A stretch of 64,000 nt of DNA from Croceicoccus sp. Ery15 (GTDB lineage: Bacteria > Pseudomonadota > Alphaproteobacteria > Sphingomonadales > Sphingomonadaceae), in the NCBI RefSeq assembly GCF_020985305.1, contig NZ_CP087588.1:3285501-3349500 (forward strand), in the 5' to 3' direction. Under the pieces are notes generated by a model that saw nothing but the letters and a program-made list of their open reading frames with translations, was not told where the DNA came from and did no database searches. Below, piece after piece: positions 54,824 through 63,776 of this stretch (its first letter is position 1; every line of letters starts with the position of its first letter). Both the position numbers and the translations under genes were made by a program.

Positions 54824-56850
54824 AGCTCGATGCCGTCGTCGGGATCGAGCGACGCCTGGCGGGCCACGCGCTGCATCTGGCGGCGCACCGCCGCCTGCCG
54901 CGTCGCGTCGCTATCGGGATCGGGCTCGTCCAGCTCGAACTCGTTGGCGGGCGCTGGCCGGGGCGTCGGCGCAATGTCGATATGGTGCTCCAGCGCCGGC
55001 TCGCGGCGCAGGTCCGCATTGTCGGCATCGTCCTCGGCATCCGCCTTCCTGGCGGCCTTTTTCTTCTTGGGCTTCTTCGGCGCTCCATGCTCGATCGGTT
55101 CGGGCATCGGCGGCGCCTCGATCGGCGCCAGGCCGCTCCAGTCGTCGGGGCGCGGCGGGCCGCCTCCGACATTGCTATCGGGCGGCGACATCACCCGCTG
55201 CGTGAACCGCCGGTCCTTGAAGTAGCGGACCTTCTTCGCCCGGATCGGCGGGATGCCGGCGACCATGACGATCTCATCGTCGGGCGGGAGCTGCATGATC
55301 TCTCCGGGGGTGAGAAGCTGGCGGGCGGTCTCGGAGCGCGACACCATCAGATGGCCGAGCCAGGGTGAGAGGCGATGCCCGGCGTAATTCTTCATCGCCC
55401 GCATCTCGGTCGCGGTGCCGAGCGCGTCCGATATGCGCTTGGCGGTGCGCTCGTCGTTGGTGGCGAACGACACGCGCACATGGCAATTGTCGAGGATCGC
55501 GTTGTTCGGCCCATAAGCTTTCTCGATCTGATTGAGGCTTTGGGCGATGAGGAAGCTCTGGATGCCGTATCCGGCCATGAACGCCAGCGCGCTCTCGAAG
55601 AAGTCGAGCCGGCCGAGCGCGGGAAACTCGTCGAGCATCAACAGCAGCCGGTGGCGCGACCGCCGCGCCTTCAAGTCCTCGGTCAGCCGGCGCCCGATCT
55701 GGTTGAGGATGAGGCGGATGAGCGGCTTGGTGCGCGAGATGTCGCTGGGCGGCACGACGAGGTAGAGCGTCACCGGCAGCTCGCCCTCGACCAGATCCTT
55801 GATGCGCCACTCGCAGGTGCGCGTGACCTGCGCGACGACGGGATCGCGATAGAGACCGAGGAACGACATGGCGGTCGAGAGCACGCCCGATCGTTCGTTG
55901 GCCGATTTGTTGAGCAGCTCGCGCGCGGCCGAGGCGACGACGGGATGGACGCCCGCCTCGCCCAGGTGCGGCGTCGTCATCATCGCCCATAGCGTGCTTT
56001 CGATCGGGCGGCGGGGATCGGACAGGAAGGCGGCGACGCCGGCCAGCGTCTTGTCGGCCTCGGCGTAGAGCACATGGAGGATCGTGCCGACCAGCAAGGC
56101 ATGTGAGGTCTTTTCCCAATGGTTGCGCTTCTCCAGCGAACCTTCCGGGTCCACCAGCACGTCGGCGACGTTCTGCACGTCGCGCACTTCCCAGGCGCCC
56201 TTGCGGATTTCAAGAAGGGGGTTGTAGGCGGCCGACGCGCCATTGGTCGGATCGAACAGCAGCACCCGCGCGTGCTGGGCGCGGAAGCCGGCGGTGAGCT
56301 GCCAGTTCTCGCCCTTGATGTCATGGACAATGGCCGAGCCGGGCCAAGTGAGCAGCGTCGGCACCACCAGCCCCACGCCCTTGCCCGATCGCGTCGGCGC
56401 GAAGCACAGCACATGCTCGGGACCATCGTGGCGCAGATAGTCGCGCCCGAGCCGACCGAGCATGACGCCGCTGTCGCCCAGCAGCCCGGCGGCGCGCACT
56501 TCGTTGCGCCCTGCCCAGCGCGCCGAGCCATAAGTCTCAGCGTTCTTCAGCTCGCGCGCGCGCCAGACCGACATGCCGATGGCGACGACGATCGCGGCGA
56601 ACCCGCCCGACACGGCGATGAACGCGCCGGTCTGGAATATCTCCGGCGCATAGGCGTCGAAAGAAAACCACCACCAGAAGAAGGCCGGCGGCGGATAGAC
56701 CGGCCAGTCGCCGAGCATGAACCACGGCGCCCCAAGCTCGGGCTGATAGGCGAGCGCCGCGGCCGTCCATTGCGTCGCGGCCCATATGGTGCTGAGCACG
56801 ATCAGGAAGACCGTGAATACCTGACCCCAGAGGATTTTGGTTGCCGACAT
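54820..56850 (-). CDS. traG: Type IV coupling protein TraG (VirD4-like)
   Basis: 676 residues. Two N-terminal membrane segments (about 10-35 and 72-95), then the coupling ATPase: Walker A APTRSGKG (151-158), HDIKGENWQLTAGFR, and Walker B region RLLLMLDEFPALG. It brings the relaxase-DNA complex to the trb channel. The C-terminal ~120 residues are rich in charged and Pro residues and are disordered-like. Its start lies 46 bp after a TATAAT box. Confidence 0.95.
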   Translation of the reverse strand: MSATKILWGQVFTVFLIVLSTIWAATQWTAAALAYQPELGAPWFMLGDWPVYPPPAFFWWWFSFDAYAPEIFQTGAFIAVSGGFAAIVVAIGMSVWRARELKNAETYGSARWAGRNEVRAAGLLGDSGVMLGRLGRDYLRHDGPEHVLCFAPTRSGKGVGLVVPTLLTWPGSAIVHDIKGENWQLTAGFRAQHARVLLFDPTNGASAAYNPLLEIRKGAWEVRDVQNVADVLVDPEGSLEKRNHWEKTSHALLVGTILHVLYAEADKTLAGVAAFLSDPRRPIESTLWAMMTTPHLGEAGVHPVVASAARELLNKSANERSGVLSTAMSFLGLYRDPVVAQVTRTCEWRIKDLVEGELPVTLYLVVPPSDISRTKPLIRLILNQIGRRLTEDLKARRSRHRLLLMLDEFPALGRLDFFESALAFMAGYGIQSFLIAQSLNQIEKAYGPNNAILDNCHVRVSFATNDERTAKRISDALGTATEMRAMKNYAGHRLSPWLGHLMVSRSETARQLLTPGEIMQLPPDDEIVMVAGIPPIRAKKVRYFKDRRFTQRVMSPPDSNVGGGPPRPDDWSGLAPIEAPPMPEPIEHGAPKKPKKKKAARKADAEDDADNADLRREPALEHHIDIAPTPRPAPANEFELDEPDPDSDATRQAAVRRQMQRVARQASLDPDDGIEL

Positions 56851-56895
56851 GGCATCGAAGTCGATGCGTGCCGGACATCAAATCAAGCCGCTGTT

Positions 56896-56939
56896 ATTAT
56901 AGGGGAAAGTCTAGCGTAGAAATACAGGGAATAGCGTAG
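56896..56939 (-). promoter_or_regulatory. traG promoter with two operator-like repeats
   Basis: On the minus strand a perfect -10 box TATAAT lies at 56901-56896. CTACGCTA occurs at 56919-56912 and 56939-56932, exactly 20 bp apart and on the same strand; the inner copy overlaps the -35 area. Tandem sites two helical turns apart are typical for ribbon-helix-helix regulators. Confidence 0.55.
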
Positions 56940-56990
56940 TTACGCCCATGACTGGCTGTCTAGCATCTGCTACCGAAGGGCAAAGGCTGA

Positions 56991-59681
56991 TCAAATCCCG
57001 TATATCTTGCCTCGCCGCGTGAAGGCTGCCTTTGCTCCTTCGAGGATGCTGCAGGTGATATCCCGCGTCTGCTCATGGTCTATCGAGCCGCGTGACGTAA
57101 TGACCGCTTGCTCACTGTTCGCGCCGAGCACGACGATCTGCTCGGCGTCGCCTAGAACGGCAATGTTCGGATTGTGCGTTACGATGATGATCTGGCGTCG
57201 CTCCTTCGCCAATCGGATGACAGGGACGAGCTGTGAGTAAATGAACTGTCCATCGAGATTGTCTTCCGGCTGGTCGATCAAAAGCGGGTTCGGATTTTCC
57301 GAAGATAGCATTAAGGCTAACAGGACGGATTGCTGTTGCCCGAGAGAGAGTTGGGCGAACTCACGCGTGCGATAGTGCTTCTGACCGCTCCCATCTGTGA
57401 CCTCGCGCGTGACAGTGAGATAGGGCCGGTCAAACACCTGCATCGTTTCCAAGCGCGCAAGCGTTTTGGGTTCGCTGAAACGCTCGATGAGAGTGTTTGC
57501 CTCCTGTGTGTTGAAATACGACGCGCCCTCGTCACTAACGAGCGATGCAATTGCCAAAGGGTCTTTCGCCCTGATGGCGGCGAGGAGTTTCGGGACGGTG
57601 AGGTGGCGTTCGATCACCGAAGCGCGGGGCACCTGATTGGTCCGCCACCCCATGATCTCGATCAGCAGGTCTCGTGCCTGCGGCGAATGGGCGTTCTCCT
57701 CGAACTTCAGAGAGACATTCAGATCTGACAGCGCGCTGCGAAGTTTCACCGTGGCCGATGCCGCAAATGCCCGTCGTTTTTGATAAGTTGCAGCACGCGC
57801 TGACCAGCGCTTTACGGCAACCTCATCGCGCTCTTTGATCTTCTCCGACAGACGGGGTTCCCACGTTTTCAGGTTTGTCACCGATGTTTGGTGTGTAGCT
57901 TCATCTCGTGTGAGCTGCGCAATGTAGGTGGTGTTCACGGTGATGCCTTGGGCTTCCAAGGCGCTCTTTTGGGAATCCACAGTCGCGAGCAGGGTCGTCT
58001 CTTTCTTCGACCACTCCTCGACCTTGGTGGTGACAACTTGGCTGAGTGCCTGCGATCCCGCTTTGAGATCGCCTTCCGACACTGACAGGTTGCTCTCGAA
58101 GTCATCGGCCTTCGTTTTGATCGCGGCGAATTCGTCCTTCCCGAGAACCAGCTTGCTCTCGTCGGCCGCTGCCTTGAGCAGACCGAGCGACGTCTTTACC
58201 GCTTCGTAGTTCAAATTTTTGGCGATGGCGCGCGCATGTTCCATTACGCTACGCCTAGATTGACGCTCGGATTCTATCTGCTGATAGGTTTCGATCAGAC
58301 CCTTTGCGTTTCCATCCGTAAACTTCTTGATCTGCTGCTTAGTGATGCTCAATTCACGCTCATATTGGGGAATGAGGGCAACCTTCCCGCGTGCTTCGTC
58401 GATAGCGATTTCCAACTCGGCGATCTCTGCGCGGATGCGCTCTTCTTCTACCGTCTCGCTGAGCACGTTGGTGAAGCGGTCAAGGTAACGCAGTAAAGCG
58501 CCCGGGTCTGCCTGAGCCTGCTCGCTAATTTTCTGCGTTTCGCCCTGGCCGTAGCACTCCACCGGGATGGTATCCGGGCCATCAAACGGATCGTTGATAT
58601 TGGTTCCGCAATCGTCACCCTTGCTCCAGCAAAGTCGGTGAGCAGCTCCGGCTCCATCGACAAATTGTATATCAATACGTTCCGGCCAAACGTCCGAGTT
58701 GACGACCGAAGCGCCACTGGGCGTCTTTGAAAACGCCCGGACGCCTTCGAACATCGTCGACTTCCCTGTGCCACGGCCGCCGATGATACACGTCAGGTTA
58801 GAGCTGAAATGAATCGCTTGATCCTTCAAAAATCCGCCCTTGAACCGGATGCCGGTGACGGTCGGCACGCTCTTGGGCAACTCGTCTTCAAGCCGCACCC
58901 GCGAATCCCCTTCGGTCATCGCGTGACGCACGGATTCGAAGGTGAGCGATTGCATTTTGTATCGCGTCACCTTGTTGTCGCCTGCGGCATTGCGGCCAAG
59001 CGCCTGCAAGGTGTGAGAATCGGAGTTCAGGACACGCGCGAGCGTTGGCAACGTGCCATCGTGAAGCTCGCTTCTCGTTTTGCCCAAGCCTTTGCGCACG
59101 TTGTCGGGGTCATTGACGCTGTAGGATATGGACGACCCCGCATTCTTCAGTTCGATGCCGAGCAAGGCAGGGTGGTTGATGATGTCGGCCTTGTATGGCG
59201 GAGCCCCTGGCACTTCGACTTCCAATCCCTTCGGTCCGTCCACATGCGCGAGCACGCCGAAACCGCCCAAGACGTGCATCTTCGTGAGGCAGTCCACCAT
59301 CGGGTTGTCGACGCGCGACGTGGGCAGGCCCAAGTCGCGGACAGTCAATTGCGAATAAAATGCACTAAGTGATTGCAGGGACGGCAGATAGCAAAGCAGA
59401 TGACCCTGCATCGTGCTGAGTTCGACCGCAGGAACGACGAGCAGGTTATCAAGCGCCGCAGCCGTAATGGCTGGTGCGACATTGTTGATGGCGTTGTGAT
59501 CAGCGATTGCGATTACCGACAGGCCGTGAGCAATCGCTGTCTGCACGATGTTTGTTGGAGTGGCAGTTATGTCTGTTACGTCGTGTGATCCACCATAACT
59601 GTGAATGTGAAGGTCGCCGCGCACAAAACGCGCACCGTTCGTCAGCGCGATTACATCCGCAAAATCATCACTATCGACCAT
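56991..59681 (-). CDS. PHP-domain / SMC-like ATPase fusion (TrlF-like), cargo
   Basis: 896 residues. Residues about 20-260 form a PHP phosphoesterase domain with all metal ligands visible: H25/H27 in DLHIHS, D61/H62 in IADHN, E87, H94, H146 and D221/H223 in NSDSH. A Walker A, GGRGTGKS, follows at 301-308, then a long helical coiled region (about 405-690), and the C-terminal ATPase half with signature LSLGQQQ (778-784), Walker B LLIDQPED (about 802-809) and switch His in VTHN. This layout resembles proteins named TrlF, thought to act in defence or DNA maintenance. It lies between relaxase and traG, divergent from an unknown gene, in less GC-rich DNA. Function is inferred. Confidence 0.75.
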   Translation of the reverse strand: MVDSDDFADVIALTNGARFVRGDLHIHSYGGSHDVTDITATPTNIVQTAIAHGLSVIAIADHNAINNVAPAITAAALDNLLVVPAVELSTMQGHLLCYLPSLQSLSAFYSQLTVRDLGLPTSRVDNPMVDCLTKMHVLGGFGVLAHVDGPKGLEVEVPGAPPYKADIINHPALLGIELKNAGSSISYSVNDPDNVRKGLGKTRSELHDGTLPTLARVLNSDSHTLQALGRNAAGDNKVTRYKMQSLTFESVRHAMTEGDSRVRLEDELPKSVPTVTGIRFKGGFLKDQAIHFSSNLTCIIGGRGTGKSTMFEGVRAFSKTPSGASVVNSDVWPERIDIQFVDGAGAAHRLCWSKGDDCGTNINDPFDGPDTIPVECYGQGETQKISEQAQADPGALLRYLDRFTNVLSETVEEERIRAEIAELEIAIDEARGKVALIPQYERELSITKQQIKKFTDGNAKGLIETYQQIESERQSRRSVMEHARAIAKNLNYEAVKTSLGLLKAAADESKLVLGKDEFAAIKTKADDFESNLSVSEGDLKAGSQALSQVVTTKVEEWSKKETTLLATVDSQKSALEAQGITVNTTYIAQLTRDEATHQTSVTNLKTWEPRLSEKIKERDEVAVKRWSARAATYQKRRAFAASATVKLRSALSDLNVSLKFEENAHSPQARDLLIEIMGWRTNQVPRASVIERHLTVPKLLAAIRAKDPLAIASLVSDEGASYFNTQEANTLIERFSEPKTLARLETMQVFDRPYLTVTREVTDGSGQKHYRTREFAQLSLGQQQSVLLALMLSSENPNPLLIDQPEDNLDGQFIYSQLVPVIRLAKERRQIIIVTHNPNIAVLGDAEQIVVLGANSEQAVITSRGSIDHEQTRDITCSILEGAKAAFTRRGKIYGI

Positions 59682-59826
59682 CGAGAGCCTCCCCCTTCGG
59701 TGAGGCTATCACAATCCAGCGACATGAGAACGCGGTGTTTTATTTCATGTTGGTGCGGTCGACACCCGGCGCCCCCGTAAGGCGACGGTGCTTGCGCCCT
59801 CCCGGACTCACAGGCATTCTTGTCGC

Positions 59827-60483
59827 ATGTATCCTCAAACTAATCCGGAGAAGGCAGCTCTTTACTTCAAAGCCGTGGACGAAATTCGTGCGCGGCTTCG
59901 ATGCGTGGACGACCTGTTGACCGGCAACATGGCACCGTTGCTTATACACGAGTTTTGCCAGTTGCAGCTCCGTCTCGCCGCCGAGTGTCTGGCGATCGCG
60001 TGCCTGGCCGCGCAGGGCGACTTCGAAACGCACAAAGCGTTTCGTGACAGGTATGAGCCGGGCGCTATCTTCAGGGCGCTGGAAGCACTGTATCCCGCAT
60101 TCTTTCCGACGCCCTCTATCATGCAACGTGTCGGCGAAGGCCGGTGGCATTTCGACGGCGACGGGCACGGCAATACGATCACGCGCGCGGATATCGAAGA
60201 AATCTGGAACTTGTCCGGGGCGCATTTGCATCGTGGATCGGCGAAGCGATACCTGACGGACGCCCAAGACATTGACCTGCTGGCAGTAGCACGCCTCAAA
60301 GAAAGATTCTGGAATCTGCTAATGGACCACCTGATCGTTCTCGCTGACCAACAATCCCGATTTCACGTCCATGTCGAGCGGAACACCGACGACATTCAAT
60401 GTCATTTTCTGTTTCTCGACAGGGAGGCAGGGACCGCTAGGGTCGAACCCTACAATGCGATCGTCGGTGAGCGCGCTATTTGA
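59827..60483 (+). CDS. Unknown protein divergent from the PHP/ATPase gene
   Basis: 218 residues; no family recognised. The first half is helical and rich in Leu/Ala (LLIHEFCQLQLRLAAECLAI), then an acidic patch (HFDGDGHGNTITRADIEEIW), and the C-terminal part contains FHVHVERNTDDIQCHFLF and ends YNAIVGERAI. No signal peptide or membrane segment. The start is ATG at 59827; the track-like extension to 59788 has no support. It shares a 145-bp divergent intergenic region with the PHP/ATPase gene and converges with the relaxase (64 bp apart). Possible partner or regulator of the cargo gene. Confidence 0.6.
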   Translation: MYPQTNPEKAALYFKAVDEIRARLRCVDDLLTGNMAPLLIHEFCQLQLRLAAECLAIACLAAQGDFETHKAFRDRYEPGAIFRALEALYPAFFPTPSIMQRVGEGRWHFDGDGHGNTITRADIEEIWNLSGAHLHRGSAKRYLTDAQDIDLLAVARLKERFWNLLMDHLIVLADQQSRFHVHVERNTDDIQCHFLFLDREAGTARVEPYNAIVGERAI

Positions 60484-60547
60484 TCGACGGCTTTCGCAAA
60501 ATCCAGTTGCCGAACTAACCAGCCCGCTAGCTACTCAATCCCTTCAA

Positions 60548-62278
60548 CTAAAGCCCCAGCCCTCGTCCTCTCCCAAATGACCAATCGACGCCGCCATTGG
60601 TCCGCATGACGCCCGAGATATGTTTGCCGATCTGGCGGTCGAGCGACGGGGACCAGGGCACGAGCTGGAAGCTCAACCCGTTGTCGATCATGGCGAAGCG
60701 GCCCGAGGCGAGCGTGACGCGCTGGCGCGCCGTGCCCGCGACATATTCCCCGGCCTTGGACGGCGCGTGCGGCAGGCCAATTTCGGCCGACAAGTCCTTG
60801 GTGGCCACGTCGAGTTCGCGCCGCCGCAGCGTGTCGAGCAGGTTGCGTGCGAAGATGATGCGCTGGCCCTGCCGCCGCGCCAGCCCTTCATCGGCCAGAT
60901 GCTCGGCGCGGGCCTCCATCGCGGCGCGCACCTCGGTCCCGAAGCCGCCGCCGAGGTCGCGGCCGTCGCTCGACAAGTTGCGGCGGTCGAGCCAGGTGGC
61001 GCCCGGCGCGTGGACCTGCGCGGACAAGTCCGCGTCCGACCGGACGGCGAGCGCCACCCGCTGCCGGCCCTTGCGGTCCTCGAAATGGCGCAGCTCGACG
61101 ATCGCGCCCGGCTTGCAATCGCCGGTCGCCTCGATGTCGGAAAAGCGGATGTGGTGGGTGCGCCCGTCGATGCCGTCCACGATCGCATAGGCTTTGCCGG
61201 TCAGCTCGTCATGCAAGCCGCGATCGACCAGCCTGCCGATAACGGGCTGGGCCGGATCGGCGTCGAGGACATAGCTGCCGGCGCCCCGGTCGATGCCGCG
61301 GTCGCTCATCGCCTTGTGCATCCGCTTGATGATGTCGCCGCGCTCGCCCAGCTCCCGCAGCGCCGCCTGGGCGCCGCCAGCCAGCGTCCACTTGCCGGGC
61401 GCGATCTCGCTGGCGAGGCCGAGGCGCTCCAGCTTGCGCAGCCGCCCCATCCTCAGCACATGGTCGCCATCCGGCCGCACGCCGGGCTCAGGCGCCATGT
61501 CGATCAGCCCGTCGCGCTGCATGGCGCGGGAAAGGTCGCGGTCGATCTCGGTCCAGCGTTCGGCCTCGACCTGCCGCTCCAGCGACTGCCGGATTTCAAG
61601 GTCGGTGCGCAGGCCGAGTTCCTGGGTGACTATCTCGCGCGCAGTCGCCCGCATCCCTTCGCGGATATAGTCGCGCGAAATAACGAGGTTCTGCCCGTCC
61701 TCGGCGACGCCCCGCACGATGATGTGGACATGGGGGTTGTCGGTGTTCCAGTGCTCGACCGCGCGCCAGTCCAGGCGGGTGCCGAGATCCTTTTCCATTC
61801 GCGTCATCAGTTCGCGGGTGAAGCCCTTGAGGTCGCGCATCTGCTCGGCGTCCTCGGGCGAGACGATGAAGCGAAAATGATGGCGGTCGTCCTCACAGCG
61901 CGCCGCAAACTCGTTGCGGTCGAGGCCGTCCGCCTCGGCGCCGAACAGCACGCCCCGCTCGCCGTCGCGGGTGACGCCATCGCGTTGCAGATAGTTGAGA
62001 TGGGCGGCGAGCGAGGCGCGGCCGCCATGCCGGACCACGCGCGCCTTGACGACGACCTGGCGCGATCGGTGGCCGAGCCGGTGGGTGGCGCGCACGCTCG
62101 CCACGCGGCCCCGCCCGAAGGTCGAGCGCCCCGGCGCGACGATGCGGCCACGGCGCGAAACATGACCGCCCGCACGCTGGGCGGCGGCAAGCGCCTGGGC
62201 AATGATCGGGAGCGCGCGCTGGCTTCCCCGCGAGCGGATACGCCCTGGCCGGACACGGAAATCATCGTCACGGCTCAT
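60548..62278 (-). CDS. traI: Relaxase/mobilisation nuclease with DUF3363 domain (VirD2/TraI-type)
   Basis: 576 residues from the ATG at 62278. The relaxase core has Y96 in AAHLNYLQRDG as candidate nucleophile and the metal site H183-x-H185 in NPHVHIIVRG; the remaining ~390 residues are the DUF3363 region. It nicks at oriT and pilots the strand to TraG. Four CGCACATTGC repeats lie just upstream. The longer frame to 62380 reads through them. The gene is separated from traG by the PHP/ATPase cargo. Confidence 0.88.
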   Translation of the reverse strand: MSRDDDFRVRPGRIRSRGSQRALPIIAQALAAAQRAGGHVSRRGRIVAPGRSTFGRGRVASVRATHRLGHRSRQVVVKARVVRHGGRASLAAHLNYLQRDGVTRDGERGVLFGAEADGLDRNEFAARCEDDRHHFRFIVSPEDAEQMRDLKGFTRELMTRMEKDLGTRLDWRAVEHWNTDNPHVHIIVRGVAEDGQNLVISRDYIREGMRATAREIVTQELGLRTDLEIRQSLERQVEAERWTEIDRDLSRAMQRDGLIDMAPEPGVRPDGDHVLRMGRLRKLERLGLASEIAPGKWTLAGGAQAALRELGERGDIIKRMHKAMSDRGIDRGAGSYVLDADPAQPVIGRLVDRGLHDELTGKAYAIVDGIDGRTHHIRFSDIEATGDCKPGAIVELRHFEDRKGRQRVALAVRSDADLSAQVHAPGATWLDRRNLSSDGRDLGGGFGTEVRAAMEARAEHLADEGLARRQGQRIIFARNLLDTLRRRELDVATKDLSAEIGLPHAPSKAGEYVAGTARQRVTLASGRFAMIDNGLSFQLVPWSPSLDRQIGKHISGVMRTNGGVDWSFGRGRGLGL

Positions 62279-62288
62279 GACGCGGAAC

Positions 62289-62435
62289 GCCGCAATGTGC
62301 GGCAAACCCTGCTGTCTGCTGGTTTTCGGCTCTCGCCGCACATTGCGCGGTTTCCGCGCACATTGCGCAGCAATGACCAAAAGCCTTGAGAATCAAGGCC
62401 ACAACCGAGGCGCAGGGGCTCCGCACATTGCCGCC
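62289..62435. repeat. Four CGCACATTGC repeats upstream of the relaxase, candidate oriT
   Basis: CGCACATTGC occurs at 62337-62346, 62357-62366 and 62422-62431 on the plus strand and once in opposite orientation (62292-62301). The first is also part of the palindrome-like GCCGCAATGTGCGGC at 62289-62303. The two central copies start exactly 20 bp apart. The short stretch directly before the relaxase gene is the usual place for oriT or a relaxase/auxiliary-protein site. Confidence 0.5.
62383..62399 (-). terminator. Short hairpin between transglycosylase and relaxase genes
   Basis: GCCTTGA and TCAAGGC form a perfect 7-bp stem with a three-base loop; on the minus strand it is followed by TTTT. It may end transcription of the upstream lytic transglycosylase gene or be the oriT hairpin of the nearby repeat cluster. 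Confidence 0.4.
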
Positions 62436-62537
62436 CTTTATCTTGCCCTCCAGCTTCCCCCTTCAGAAAGTCAGCCCTGCTCCCTTCCGGCGCTGCGAAA
62501 GCGTGCGCCGAAACCCGCCAGAGCGCGCGGGAGCCGC

Positions 62538-63440
62538 TCATGGCGGGGAGCGGCCGGAAAGCGGGACGAACAGGCCGTTGGAAGGTGGAGCAGCATCGGC
62601 CATGAAAAGCCCGGAGCGGTCGTCGGTCGGCCGCTCCGGCTGCGCGTCGGACGCCGTGCGATCGGCGGACGGTTGCGCGGTCGAAAGCGCCCCCGGCCGC
62701 ACCGCGAACAGCGCCGCGCGACGCCATGCGAAGGGATCGGACGGCGGTGCGGCGGCAAGCTGGCTGTCGTCCGAACCGCCCCTGATCGACGCCAGCTTTG
62801 CGAGATAGGCGCGCGTCTCGGTGGGCAGCGGACGGCCGCGCGACAGATGTTCGTCGTAGCGGCCCGGCCCGGCATTGTAGGCCGCCAGCATCGCCGTCAC
62901 GTTGCCGTAGCGGTCGTGCATCTCGCGCAGATAGGCCGCGCCCGCCAAGATGTTGTCGCGCGGATCGAACGGATCGGAGCCGAGGCGATGGCGCGTGCGC
63001 AGGCCCGCCCAGGTGCCGGGCATGATCTGCATGAGGCCCATCGCCCCGGCCTCCGAGACGGCGCGGACATCGCCGTTGCTCTCGACGCGCATGACGGCCC
63101 ATATCCAGCGTTCGGGGATGCCGAAGCGCCGGGCCGCGTCCGCTACATGGTCCGCATAGGAATGGCGTGCGGTCAATCGCTCCGGCGGCGTGTCCTGCGC
63201 CAGCGCGGCAACGGGCGCAGCGCCCGGCGCAAGCAGCAGCAGGACCGCGAGCATGGCGGCCGACCCGCCCCCGCTCCGCCGCCAGCCTGCCAGCGTGCTC
63301 GCTCCGGTAAAGGGTGCGCGCGATGCGCCGGCCGGGGGCCGCCCTTGACCTTCGCTGCGCGCGCCGGCCGGCCTGCGACCGAGCGGGACGGAGGGATGAG
63401 ACGGCCTTTCCGCGAGCAGAGGGATGATCGGGGACGGCAC
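62538..63440 (-). CDS. Lytic transglycosylase of the conjugation system (VirB1-like)
   Basis: 300 residues as read from 63440; a hydrophobic signal (MLAVLLLLAPGAAPVAALA) begins only at residue 63, so the true start may be the ATG at 63254. The SLT catalytic domain has WIWAVMRVESNGDV with the catalytic E120, GAMGLMQIMPGTW, and MLAAYNAGPGRYDEHL. It opens peptidoglycan for channel assembly. It ends 260 bp before the relaxase and follows the DUF736 gene by 3 bp. Confidence 0.88.
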   Translation of the reverse strand: MPSPIIPLLAERPSHPSVPLGRRPAGARSEGQGRPPAGASRAPFTGASTLAGWRRSGGGSAAMLAVLLLLAPGAAPVAALAQDTPPERLTARHSYADHVADAARRFGIPERWIWAVMRVESNGDVRAVSEAGAMGLMQIMPGTWAGLRTRHRLGSDPFDPRDNILAGAAYLREMHDRYGNVTAMLAAYNAGPGRYDEHLSRGRPLPTETRAYLAKLASIRGGSDDSQLAAAPPSDPFAWRRAALFAVRPGALSTAQPSADRTASDAQPERPTDDRSGLFMADAAPPSNGLFVPLSGRSPP

Positions 63441-63443
63441 CGA

Positions 63444-63776
63444 TCAGCTCCGATCGTCGCGCGGCCGGGGGCGTTTCCACGACAGCCGGAACGTCCGCCC
63501 ATCATCATCGGCGCGGAACAGCACCGGCCGGAACGCCGCCGGGAAAAGCGGGCTGTCGATCTCCAGCGCAATGTAGTCACCGGCGCGCTCGCCGACCCGT
63601 TTCCACGCGCCCCCGACTTCGGGGCCGTCCTCGTCGTCGAGGTGGACGCGGTAATCGGGCGCGTTTTCGGCGTCGCTCGGATCGAGCGTGACCAGCACGA
63701 TTTGTTCGTTGATGCCGAAATAGCGGGCGCGGCCGGCATAGCCGTTGGTGGTGGATTCAAAGATATTCACTTGCAT
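63444..63776 (-). CDS. DUF736 family protein
   Basis: 110 residues: MQVNIFESTTNGYAGRARYF, then ENAPDYRVHLDDEDGPEVGG and WKRVGERAGDYIALEIDSPL. The DUF736 family is common next to relaxase and traF genes of alphaproteobacterial mobile elements; its role is unknown. The start is ATG at 63776. Its N-terminus overlaps the end of the signal peptidase gene by 20 bp in another frame. Confidence 0.85.
   Translation of the reverse strand: MQVNIFESTTNGYAGRARYFGINEQIVLVTLDPSDAENAPDYRVHLDDEDGPEVGGAWKRVGERAGDYIALEIDSPLFPAAFRPVLFRADDDGRTFRLSWKRPRPRDDRS

Noticed and set aside
60620..62389. 589-codon open frame on the plus strand opposite the relaxase
   Set aside because: It is an antisense shadow of a GC-rich gene. 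The minus strand carries recognisable relaxase motifs (HVHIIVRG), while the plus-strand product is repetitive in Ala/Arg/Gly and resembles nothing.
62289..62435. CRISPR-like array from the CGCACATTGC repeats
   Set aside because: Repeats are only 10 bp, mixed in orientation and irregularly spaced apart from one 20-bp step; no cas genes are present.
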